A DNA stretch of 64,000 nucleotides, taken from NCBI GenBank assembly GCA_032654645.1, contig JAULAW010000010.1, positions 298,824 through 362,823 of the forward strand, given 5' to 3'. Every line of letters starts with the position of its first letter. The first letter of the stretch is position 1. The stretch comes from CAITJF01 sp032654645 (lineage in GTDB: Bacteria; Pseudomonadota; Gammaproteobacteria; Burkholderiales; Gallionellaceae). Positions 44,801 to 52,016 of the stretch are shown here, one piece after another. Under the pieces are notes generated by a model. It saw nothing but the letters and a program-made list of their open reading frames with translations. It made no database searches and had not been told where the DNA came from. The position numbers and the translations under genes are program-made.

Positions 44801-47800
44801 AAAATTTCGTCGCCCTGATTACCATAACGAATCAGCATATCCTGCGAACGATCCCCCCAGTTATTGACATAGTCATACACAGAAATATTTATACTGGCCG
44901 GATCAATGTTTGTGCCGAACAACACCGTTACCGGGTGCGATGCTTCCCCAATGATCAACTCGTCCCGGCCATCTCCCAAATTTAGCAACACGATATTTTC
45001 TTCATTGCTCCACCAATTGGCATCAATCCTATCGTTGCCCTTACCAGCCACAACCAGGTTATTTGAATAAGGGTTGAGGTCTATCGTATCTGCCCCGTCT
45101 CCTCCCACAATCAGATGATTTTGCTGAACGTAATAACTGACAGGCAGGGAAATAAACTGATCGGTCGCATTAGGCGCGACCAGATTGATGCCGCCTTGCC
45201 TTGCCACCAGTTCATCAAAAGTCAGCGCCGTGTTATCGGCAAAGCTGAAGCGCTGAATCGCGCCCCGCTCACCGTTGAGGATGGCGATGGAATCGCCGTT
45301 GACACCTACGTTCAGCCTGAATGGCGTAGCACCTGCCGGATCGTATGTCCAAGTTACGTCCGATACCGCAACATCAATACCAAAAGCAATCTCGTTCGTT
45401 CCGCCGAGATCGGCGATCACATCTCTGCCATCCCCCAAGTTGAAGCGGTACACATCATCATGCAGCCCGCCCAGCATGGTATCGTTGCCGATCCCGCCAT
45501 TGAAATCGGCAGCAGCACCCAAGCCATCTAACGTGCGATGAGCAGATGTCAAACTGCCATAAACGTAGCTGCCGGTTGCCGGGTTCCAATACCAAGGAAG
45601 CCACGAGCTCTCGTTCGTGTCGCTGACGCTGACACTCCCTTGCGCTGCCGCCAGTTGCTGCCAAGTGAATGTCCTGCCATCGCTGAAACGGAAATTTTCA
45701 ATCGCGCCCTTGCCGGACATCACCTGTATCGCATCGCCTTGCGTGCCTACCCGAATATTCAGAATCTGACGTTGGGTATCACGCGCCATCAAATCGGCAT
45801 TCTGGTCGGGGAATGCTGAAGCCCCCCAGCTATTGGAGCTGATCACGCTCATATCAATGCGCAACATAACCGGCGTAATGTTTGCACCGAAAACGATGGT
45901 GTCGTTCCCCGCCAATTCATAAAGCTTGTCCACGCCGTCACCGGCATTGAAAATATAAGTATCGTCCCCCTCGCCGCCGATCAACGTATCGTTTCCGCCA
46001 GCGCCTTGCAGCGAATCGTTGTAGATGCTGCCTACCATAACTTCGTCTGCATCTGTGCCGACTGCGGTCTGCGCAGCCAGCTCCATACCGACAGTCGCCA
46101 AATCCACCGCATATCCCCAACTGCTGGATTCCAGCCTATTGACGCTGCTGTTGCCGGTGAACCAATCCTTGATCGTTAACCTATCCGCGCTATTCGTGAT
46201 GGAGATGAGTAAATCCACCCCATCTTTTTTGAATTGCAGATCAGCCGCGCTGACTCTATCGCCGATTTGGACAACATCCCAGCCTTCACCGTCCAAAATG
46301 GCATCGTTGCCGCTGCCATAGCCGAACAGATAGTCATCGTTACCCGCTCCGCCTTGCAACAGGTCGCTGCCCGCTCCGCCGTCCAGCGTATCGTTGCCAT
46401 CCCCTCCGAACAGCATGTCCTTGCCATCGCCGCCGTTCAGCAAGTCCCAACCATTACCGCCGCTCAGCGTGTCGTCGCCCGCGCCGCCATTCAGCGTATC
46501 GTCATTGCTGCCGCCGAGCAGCGCATCGTTGCCGGTGCTGCCCGCCATCCGGTTCACAAATTGATCCAATCCGACCAACGTGACATCGTTGCCGCCGGCT
46601 TGAATATCCACGCCTTTATTGAACAAAGTTTGCGTAGTGTCAGCCGCCGACCCATCCCCAAAATTGATCGCGCCGACGGATAACTTAGCCGACACGCCTT
46701 GCCCTGAGCCGATGCCGATGTTCTCGCCATTTGCCAGCCCCATCCTGATGCTGCCGCCCATGCCGTCGTAGCTGATGCCCGAGATGTCTGAGGCGGAAGC
46801 AACACGTTGTTCCGTCACCGTCACCAGTTCCCACCATCCGGAAGTTGGGTTCAACTGCCATTGCACATAGCTGTTGGTATATGAGCCATTGATGCTCAGC
46901 GAATTGCCCGCACCGCTGTCCGCGATGGTGTCGTTGCCATCCCCCAGCGTGAAGTTATAGGTATCGTTGCCCGCCCCGCCGATGAGCGTGTCATCGCCCG
47001 AGCCGCCGGTTAACGTATCTGCGCCGTAGCCACCGATCAGGGTGTCATTCCCATCGCCACCAACCAGCGTGTCATTGCGGTCGCCGCCGGTGAGGACATC
47101 GTTGCCGGTGTTGCCGGACATCCTGTTTTCGTATTGGGCCATGCCGGCCAGCATGGCATCCGCGCCATTGTCCGGGGCGACAATTTGCACCCCGTATTGT
47201 TGCAGATACAGGCTTGGATCAAACTTGCTGCCATCCGCAAAATTGATCTTGCCCACACTCAATTTCGTCCAACTGCGTGCCGCGTCGTAAGTACCGATGC
47301 CGATACTTTCATCGTTGGACAAATTCAAAAATATCTCCCCGCCTGTCACACCGCCATAGCTGAAACCGGTCACATTGGAGATGCTGCCGCTGATATTCAA
47401 CACGTTGCCTGCTCCGCTATCCACGATGGTGTCGTTGCCATCGCCCGGCGTGAAGTTGTAGGTATCGTTGCCCTCACCGCCGATCAGCGTGTCGTTACCA
47501 GCTCCGCCATCCAGCGTATCGTTGCCCGCGCCGCCCGTCAGCGTGTCATCGCCGCCGTTGCCGTAAAGGCGATCGCCGTATTTCAGGGAACCGGAACCGG
47601 CGAGCGTGTCGTTGCCCGCTGTGCCATCCTGCACCAACCCCGCGCCCGCCAGCCACGTGCCGAAATCCGTAAACGTGCCGTCGGCAAATTGCAGCGACTG
47701 GATGGAGAAATTGTCGAGCGTTCCGACTTGAACACTGTCCCCGTTACCCAAATCCAGTGTGACGGTTTGGGTTGCGCTATCGAATCGCGCTGCCAGCATG

Positions 47801-50800
47801 CCCGCAGTGATGCCCGCGCCGAAACGCATCACATTGTTGGCGGTATTGCGCGTTTCCACCCCCCCAAAATAATTGCCCACCCGGAAAAAACGCGGTTCCC
47901 CGCTATCCGCCACAATATCGGCCCCGTCGCCGAGATTGTAGACATAGGCATCGTTACCTGCCCCGCCAGCCAGCACATCGTTGCCGGTTCCGCCCTGCAA
48001 AGTATCGTTGCCTGCGCCGCCATCCAGCGTGTCGTTGCCCGCCCCGCCATCCAGCACATCGTTGCCCTGCAAGCCCTGCAGCACGTCGTCGCCGCCCAAC
48101 CCTTGCAGCACGTCCCTGTACAAGAAGGTGTTCGTCCCGACCAGCGTATCCGCGCTTTCGGTTCCGGCCTGAGTCAGGCTTTGGTCGGCAATCAACGTAT
48201 TCACGGCCACCGGCGTGCCGTCTGAAAACAGCAGCGTCTGCACGGAGAAAGCTCCGACCGTACCGATATCTATGCTGTCGCCATTGCCCAAGTCGAGAAC
48301 CACGGTCTGCGTAACGCTATCGAAGCGCGGCGTAATCATGCCGAGGGTAATACCCGTTCCGAAACTCAATGTGTTGTTCTCGAAATAGCGGGCAAAATAG
48401 TTGGCCTGATTGTTATCCACCACGGTGTCTGCCCCGTCACCAACGTTGTAGACATACGTGTCGTTGCCCGTTCCCCCATTCAACACATCATTGCCTGTTC
48501 CGCCGTTCAGCGTGTCATTCCCTTGACCGCCATTCAATACATCGTCACCCGCTCCCCCGTTCAGCACATCCGCATAGCCCGCCGAATCCGAGCCTTGCAG
48601 CGTGTCCGCCCCGGCCGTGCCGTTTTGCGCCATGCCGCGCTGCTTGATCAGCGCATCGGTAGAAACAACGCTGCCATCCGCAAACTTGAGCTGCTGGATG
48701 GCAAGGGTTTTCCAGTCCCAGCCGAACCCCGTCGGGTCACCGATATGAATCTGGTCGCCATTGCCTAAACCCAGCACCACCGATTGGGCTGTGCTGTCGT
48801 AGGAGACAGCGATATCCGCTGCGGTGATCCCCGCGTCGAATTGCAGGGTATTGACGTCCCCGAACCCCGAATACCCCCAACTGCTATCCACGAGGGTGTC
48901 GGCGCCATCTCCCCGGTTGTACAGGTAGGTGTCGTTGTGATAGCCGCCGATCAGCGTGTCGTTTCCCGTGCCGCCTTGCAGGGTATCCGCGCCCCATCCG
49001 CCATCGAGGGTGTCGTTCCCCGCACCGCCCAGCAGCATGTCGCTGCCCGCGCCCCCGCTCAGCGTGTCGTCGCCCGCCCCGCCCACCAGCACATCGTTCC
49101 TCCAGCCCCCAGCCAGCGTGCTGCCCAGATCGCCGGCGATCAGCACCTGGTCTTGCCCGGCCCGGACGATTTGTTCCGGATGCCCGCCCATGCCGATGTT
49201 GAAATCCGTCAGCGTCTTCTGGATGGATGGGGTGATCGCCACGCTGCTGAGCGTGTCGCCCAGCAGCTTCCAGCCACCGGTCTGCCAGGACGTGCCCGCA
49301 AAAATATCCTTGCCGTAGCGGTTGAATTCGATGAGGTCAACCACCGCTTTGTCGGGGTCGGCCGCTGCCGTGCCGGTGAAGGCGGTTTGCACCGCACCAA
49401 AATCCAAACTGAAAGCACCGCCAGCCAGCGTCAGGCCGATGCTGTCCAGATAAGGTTTGAGCCGGGTTTGCGGCAGCAGGGCCCGGTAGACGGATTCTTT
49501 GAGCGCGGCATAGGCCTGGTCGAGCAGGCTGGCCTGCCCCCACAGCGCGCCGTACATGGCCTTGGGGTTGCCGCCCCAGCCCACCGTCAACCCCTGCCGC
49601 GCGCTTTCCCCAAAACTCGCCCCTTCCCACGGCATCTTGAAGTAGCCGCGCCCGTTGAACGCTTCCAGCGCGGCGAGGTGGCTCTGGCGGACGGCGTCGA
49701 GGCCTACGGTGAAGGTGTAGCCGTTGGCGGCGGCGCGGCTTTGCAGGGTGCCGAATTCGGCGGTGGCGGCCCAGGCAGAGAGGAGGGCATCGATCTGCGC
49801 GAGCTGGTCTTCGCGCGTGGCGGCGCTGTCGTAGTTGCCGAGCGCGGCGGACAAGGTGGCGCCTGCGGCGGTTTGCAGGCTGGCGGCTTCGCGCAAATCC
49901 CTGACCTTGCCGCTGCCTTGCATGTCGGGCAGGGCTTGCGCTGCGGAGGTCAGCGGGATGCTGTCGGCGAAGGTGCGGTGAAAAGTGTCCAGCGCCAGGT
50001 TGATGTCCGCCATGCCTTGCGGGCTGGCAGAGGTTCCGGTGCTGCCGTCCACGCGGGTGTAGGTGCCCATGTCGGACATTTGGTTGCCGCTGGGCAGCAG
50101 TTGGTTGTGCAGGGTGCGGGCGGTGTTGAAGCTGGCGATGCCCGCATCGGCGAGGCTCTTGAGTTCGTCAGGCTGGCTGATGCCGTCCTGGTTGAGGTCT
50201 TGCCAGACTTGCAGGGCGGCAAAGTTGGCATCCAGCGCATTGACCACGCCATCGGCGTTGGTGTCTTCCTGGGCCAGGGCGGCAAAGCCATCTGCGGTGC
50301 GCCCTGCGGTGGGGTTGCCTGCGGCATCGTATTTGGGCGTGGCGTCGCCGAACAGCTCGGCGCCGCTATCCACCATGCCGTTGCCGTTTCTATCCAGCAC
50401 CAGCAGCCCGTCATCCGGCGCGATCCAGCCGGTGCTGATCTTGATGCCGGAGGCGTTGATGTCGAACAGCAACGGCGGGGTCTTCAGCGGCACGGTGTGG
50501 ATGCCGTCGCCGTTCAAGTCCAAGGTCAGCGGGTCGCCCCAGCGTTGGATGAAGGTTTGGGCGGAGGTGAAGAGGGCGTTGGTGGATTGTTCGATGCCGT
50601 TGATGGCATTACCAAACCCTAAGCCAGCCTTAATAAATTCTTTGGGTATTGCTGCTGTAAAATCACTCATGGTGCTTCCAACGTGATCTTGCAACCATCG
50701 TTCTCCAGCTCTCAGCAAGCCATCCTTGAACGATTGGATTGCTTGCGGCATCCTGTCCAGCGGCACGCTGGCGACATCTTTTCCCAAGCCGCCAAGGCCA

Positions 50801-51261
50801 AAGGCTAAGTTTGGCGACACTGCATCGGTCAATGCCCCGGACCAGCCCCAATAGGGCATTTGTAATTCCCTCACTCCATTATTAATGTCCATATCAACGA
50901 CCTGTTGAACGGACGGAATTGCACCGTCCTGGATGATTTTTGTAAGCAGCGTAATCGCCAGAGTATTTGATGCTGTCTGAAACTGCGCATCATTCACCGT
51001 TACACCTTGTGAGGCGCACACCGATTCGGTCGCACCGCGTACCAGTTCGCTCACAATCGAACCCTCATTCGCGTTGATGTGAGCAGCCGCATCAAACCAT
51101 GCGGTTAATGCTTCCAGGTCTTTGCTCTGTGCAAAGTCACCTGTCGTTGCAATCTGCGGACCAATCACGTCACGCAAATATTGGTAGCCATTCGCATATT
51201 GGGCGTTTTGAAGAAAGCCTTGCAGTGTAGCGACTTGGGTAGCATTGAGATTAACAGCCAT
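38875..51261 (-). CDS. Giant RTX protein B with N-terminal MAVNLN-type toxin candidate (T1SS effector)
   Basis: 4,128 residues. N-terminus (1 to about 225): helical domain of unknown function starting MAVNLNATQVATLQGFLQ, with AAWFDAAAHINA-like and SIVSELVRGATE segments; a paralogue begins the gene at 59621-61054. About 228-690: class-B core (TLDLNGDGIHTVPL, LDRNGNGMVDSGAELFGD, DELKSLADAGIASFNT). Then long RTX blocks separated by beta units, He_PIG Ig modules, an internal copy of the secretion region (about 3016-3135), VCBS modules, more He_PIG modules, a final RTX block and the C-terminus QTLQPLATLQAGAARLG. Export through the HlyD/TolC duct encoded further downstream is expected. It starts 21 nt after its putative immunity gene. 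Only an hlyD stub follows it. Confidence 0.93.
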   Translation of the reverse strand: MAVNLNATQVATLQGFLQNAQYANGYQYLRDVIGPQIATTGDFAQSKDLEALTAWFDAAAHINANEGSIVSELVRGATESVCASQGVTVNDAQFQTASNTLAITLLTKIIQDGAIPSVQQVVDMDINNGVRELQMPYWGWSGALTDAVSPNLAFGLGGLGKDVASVPLDRMPQAIQSFKDGLLRAGERWLQDHVGSTMSDFTAAIPKEFIKAGLGFGNAINGIEQSTNALFTSAQTFIQRWGDPLTLDLNGDGIHTVPLKTPPLLFDINASGIKISTGWIAPDDGLLVLDRNGNGMVDSGAELFGDATPKYDAAGNPTAGRTADGFAALAQEDTNADGVVNALDANFAALQVWQDLNQDGISQPDELKSLADAGIASFNTARTLHNQLLPSGNQMSDMGTYTRVDGSTGTSASPQGMADINLALDTFHRTFADSIPLTSAAQALPDMQGSGKVRDLREAASLQTAAGATLSAALGNYDSAATREDQLAQIDALLSAWAATAEFGTLQSRAAANGYTFTVGLDAVRQSHLAALEAFNGRGYFKMPWEGASFGESARQGLTVGWGGNPKAMYGALWGQASLLDQAYAALKESVYRALLPQTRLKPYLDSIGLTLAGGAFSLDFGAVQTAFTGTAAADPDKAVVDLIEFNRYGKDIFAGTSWQTGGWKLLGDTLSSVAITPSIQKTLTDFNIGMGGHPEQIVRAGQDQVLIAGDLGSTLAGGWRNDVLVGGAGDDTLSGGAGSDMLLGGAGNDTLDGGWGADTLQGGTGNDTLIGGYHNDTYLYNRGDGADTLVDSSWGYSGFGDVNTLQFDAGITAADIAVSYDSTAQSVVLGLGNGDQIHIGDPTGFGWDWKTLAIQQLKFADGSVVSTDALIKQRGMAQNGTAGADTLQGSDSAGYADVLNGGAGDDVLNGGQGNDTLNGGTGNDVLNGGTGNDTYVYNVGDGADTVVDNNQANYFARYFENNTLSFGTGITLGMITPRFDSVTQTVVLDLGNGDSIDIGTVGAFSVQTLLFSDGTPVAVNTLIADQSLTQAGTESADTLVGTNTFLYRDVLQGLGGDDVLQGLQGNDVLDGGAGNDTLDGGAGNDTLQGGTGNDVLAGGAGNDAYVYNLGDGADIVADSGEPRFFRVGNYFGGVETRNTANNVMRFGAGITAGMLAARFDSATQTVTLDLGNGDSVQVGTLDNFSIQSLQFADGTFTDFGTWLAGAGLVQDGTAGNDTLAGSGSLKYGDRLYGNGGDDTLTGGAGNDTLDGGAGNDTLIGGEGNDTYNFTPGDGNDTIVDSGAGNVLNISGSISNVTGFSYGGVTGGEIFLNLSNDESIGIGTYDAARSWTKLSVGKINFADGSKFDPSLYLQQYGVQIVAPDNGADAMLAGMAQYENRMSGNTGNDVLTGGDRNDTLVGGDGNDTLIGGYGADTLTGGSGDDTLIGGAGNDTYNFTLGDGNDTIADSGAGNSLSINGSYTNSYVQWQLNPTSGWWELVTVTEQRVASASDISGISYDGMGGSIRMGLANGENIGIGSGQGVSAKLSVGAINFGDGSAADTTQTLFNKGVDIQAGGNDVTLVGLDQFVNRMAGSTGNDALLGGSNDDTLNGGAGDDTLSGGNGWDLLNGGDGKDMLFGGDGNDTLDGGAGSDLLQGGAGNDDYLFGYGSGNDAILDGEGWDVVQIGDRVSAADLQFKKDGVDLLISITNSADRLTIKDWFTGNSSVNRLESSSWGYAVDLATVGMELAAQTAVGTDADEVMVGSIYNDSLQGAGGNDTLIGGEGDDTYIFNAGDGVDKLYELAGNDTIVFGANITPVMLRIDMSVISSNSWGASAFPDQNADLMARDTQRQILNIRVGTQGDAIQVMSGKGAIENFRFSDGRTFTWQQLAAAQGSVSVSDTNESSWLPWYWNPATGSYVYGSLTSAHRTLDGLGAAADFNGGIGNDTMLGGLHDDVYRFNLGDGRDVIADLGGTNEIAFGIDVAVSDVTWTYDPAGATPFRLNVGVNGDSIAILNGERGAIQRFSFADNTALTFDELVARQGGINLVAPNATDQFISLPVSYYVQQNHLIVGGDGADTIDLNPYSNNLVVAGKGNDRIDANWWSNEENIVLLNLGDGRDELIIGEASHPVTVLFGTNIDPASINISVYDYVNNWGDRSQDMLIRYGNQGDEIFINGSIPRPYEGGGNNPSLRVKFADGTEWNYTELMNHAIADNPLPDVLSGKRIIADPTHPVLVGGTGNDTFVIGNQPAEYRIIDAVVGSGSNTVELGWEMAGIHDQSTLQDVPWAMQVAAVPGSTYRLSIEGQNLLVSFDNGVTLRIDGFDPNNPVNSTPIREFRFANGKVLSLEQMLAQGFDLAGTDNADDMAGTTLNDRIQSGNSDDTLTGGTGNDVLAGGEGNDTYIYNLGDGADVIVDHGGYWDRQRYVVNGNVLQFGAGIDEASVAVKFDPDNGQVFLDLGNGDSINIGTPDDLSIQSVKFVGGTSWDGWAIMGQISVGNNPNAVPDANLSPALGGAAVSYAATLADGSPLPAWLTFDTVVNAFSGTPGNSDVGALRVRVNAIDSAGVVTARDFTLNVLNVNDAPTVSVAVTDQNALEDALFIYTIPAGTFDDVDFIHGDSLTYSVTLADGGRLPDWLSFDAATQAFSGMPSNWDVGSLNVTVTATDTGGLSASSTFALNVINVNDAPVADAALKDASVLQDQAFYYSVTEQLVAVAPSESFLSDASDTGTADQVWANYSNYIGGGVGNDTYSFARGDGNVYFYDWDNTPGNVDTVQLAAGIAPSDISVTQDQWGTVMLSVNGTTDSLTFDGWLYSDAAKIEQVVFAPPAGSGQGSTVWGVNDIMSLLSIAPTTGNDYITGTSGNNTIMALAGDDAVLAGTGDDTAIGGAGNDWLVGGGGSDILSGGSGADEIDADWNYSDVSNDLLAGGAGDDYLGASVSGDLLIGGQGNDYVSGYDGNNVILFNRGDGNDWIDPSSSGVATQADTVSLGGGINYTDLSFRREGNNLILNTGNGETLTFDSWFGANWSNSSVQGNKTVNRLQIVAGAMAGYDPNSADLLLNKRIQQFDFVRLANQFEAALAVDPAIVTWQLAPRLADFSLGGSDTQAIGGDMAYLYGKNGNLDGLTEAELRTQLNDANFGKTKQQLNKIGAVANLFSDVDFIHGDTLTYTATLADGSALPSWLTFDAATQTFGGTPTNWDVGALNVMVTATDTVGLSAASIFMLDVLNVNDTPTANGDAGAATEDGGAVLISAATLLTNDSDPDFIHGDVPNIVGVSQAVSGATVSLVNGIVQYDIGTLYQSLGQGQTATDTFNYTISDTAGSTGTATVTMTISGVNDAAVTANDAAGAQEDAAVTPTGNVLANDSDVDQGTVLCVANAGTLLGNYGSLLLNADGSYAYTLDNTSAAVQSLMAGQSVTEVFAYQASDGLVSTPDTLTVTLTGANDGPQANSDNATMNEDTPQTILSAASLLANDTDTDTGDVLSIAGFDAVSALGNAIGRDASGNLVFDIGNRYQYLAQGQTVTDTFSYTVTDMAGAASTAQVTMTIAGKNDAPVSAIPLAAQAATQGSAFSYQLPPNAFTDIDAGDSLTYAATLADGSALPAWLSFNPSTRSFSGTPANWDVGALNVRVTATDTGGLNAASSFVLDVLYVNVAPIVITPIICESALAGNAWSYTVPAGNFGDADIMRGDTLTYAAMLANGNALPAWLTFDGNTMTFTGTPGASDAGKIDVKLAATDSGGLTVADVFGLRIAATEFTGTAGDDRISGTDSLDIINGMDGDDELLGLGGDDDMHGGRGKDNMIGGDGDDCMEGQDGNDEMHGGFGKDAMLGGNGNDIMAGEGGDDLMFGGQGIDTMHGDDGNDVLYGDDGNDKLHGNNGDDTLYGGLGDDQVEGDGGNDTLNGDAGNDVLEGAGGNDALGDTAGNNLFNGGAGLDTLTGNTGNELFIGGTGNDTLATGAGADIIAFNKGDGIDTVAASTGADNTISLGGGINYASLTMSKSGSNLILDTGNSDQIILQNWYTGTPNHSVAKLQLVLDATTYNPASADTLLNQQIQNFDFALLAQNFDAALAANPALSAWSLSNALLTAHLSGSNTAALGGDLAYQYNLNGSLAGIGLAAAQAELANANFGVAPQTLQPLATLQAGAARLG
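41857..42217 (-). other. Internal secretion-region-like domain inside giant B
   Basis: The residues LLLNKRIQQFDFVRLANQFE, GGDMAYLYGKNGNLDGL and ELRTQLNDANFGKTKQQLN align with the C-terminal region of both giants (LLNxQIQNFDFALLAQNFDA, GGDLAYQYNLNGSLAGI, AELANANFG). Immediately after, the sequence jumps into the middle of a He_PIG module (SDVDFIHGDTLTY). A former RTX C-terminus is therefore embedded about 1,000 residues before the real end, which indicates a fusion of two RTX genes. Confidence 0.8.
47681..50570. repeat. Class-B core plus RTX block, ~2.9-kb direct repeat (copy 1)
   Basis: This part of giant B recurs nearly identically at 52098-54988 (whole length) and at 56866-58930 (corresponding to 48510-50570). 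The core alone recurs more diverged at 59660-60360, and again closely at 61803-62760. The long identity makes unequal exchange between cassettes very likely and is a hazard for short-read assembly. Confidence 0.85.
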
Positions 51262-51282
51262 GTTTGTTCTCCCTGAATTGAG

Positions 51283-51978
51283 TTATTTGGATTGAAAGGA
51301 TTGGACTAACTTGAGCACAACGTTATCAACGGCAGCGAGGTCTTGTGTGAAATATCTGGAATCACGAATCAACGGTTTAAGTACGAGATAGGTCAATTCC
51401 ATATGCGAATCCAGTTTTCTGTAGATGGTGTAGGCGTGAGACCAATCGCCATGATCTGCCACCAATAAAGGGGGCGTATTTACTGCGGTAAATTTGAAAT
51501 AGATGCCCATTGCAGTTGCATCAATTTTGTAGCGATACACCTCCATCCCATCTCTGGTTTCTTCTAACCATGGCGTTGCGTACAACGAGCCGTTAGGAGG
51601 TTGAATTTCCCGCAACAAATATTCAGAAGGCAATGCAGATTTTTTCTTGTGGTGGATAACTGTCACTCGAACGCTATCCAGCGGAACGGGCGACTCATTG
51701 CCAGAGTAAGGTGTCGCGTCGGGATATTTGATGTCAAAAGCGAAAGCTCCTTCAGACACCTTTGGCTTGAATTTCTCCGGCACTGCAAAAAGTGCTTGTG
51801 CTTTTTCCGTTTGGTCTGTTGCCCCTTCGCTGATGTCAATATGGATCATGTCGCCTACTTTCTTTGCGTTGATGGGTAGAGGGATTTCGCGGCTTGCCCA
51901 GTAAACAAATAATCCCAGCAAGAGCAGCAACGTGCCGAGCGCATAAAAAACCCCTCTGATGAGTTTCGATATACTCAT
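51283..51978 (-). CDS. Membrane-anchored putative immunity protein for the MAVNLN toxin of giant B
   Basis: 231 residues with an N-terminal anchor (VFYALGTLLLLLGLFVYWAS) and an extracytoplasmic domain. It is a clear paralogue of the 61076-61768 product: shared INAKKVGDMIHIDISEGA-like, VPEKFKPKV-like and VVLKLVQSFQSK C-terminal segments. Both copies lie 21 nt upstream of a MAVNLN-type toxin gene with nearly the same spacer, which is the strongest evidence for who protects against what. Start ATG at 51978 overlaps the upstream lipase cassette stop by 4 nt. Confidence 0.75.
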   Translation of the reverse strand: MSISKLIRGVFYALGTLLLLLGLFVYWASREIPLPINAKKVGDMIHIDISEGATDQTEKAQALFAVPEKFKPKVSEGAFAFDIKYPDATPYSGNESPVPLDSVRVTVIHHKKKSALPSEYLLREIQPPNGSLYATPWLEETRDGMEVYRYKIDATAMGIYFKFTAVNTPPLLVADHGDWSHAYTIYRKLDSHMELTYLVLKPLIRDSRYFTQDLAAVDNVVLKLVQSFQSK

Positions 51979-52016
51979 TCAACCCTCCTAACCCCAAATA
52001 CAGCGTCATTCGCCGC
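51975..52016 (-). other. Cassette-junction element J5 (tail AANDAVFGVRRVE)
   Basis: Contains TAGGAGGG, the ribosome site for the ATG at 51978. Upstream of the tail the lipase cassette carries an extra mosaic piece (DELTTLDQQGIASFNVAHTS) that resembles a core segment from another cassette. Confidence 0.7.

Noticed and set aside
48784..50622. Long plus-strand open frame of 612 codons, with similar ones at 52941-55040, 57138-58877 and 61746-63350
   Set aside because: They lie exactly antisense to the G+C-rich class-B core, repeat with it, and have compositionally biased, domain-free products. They are shadows of the minus-strand cassettes.
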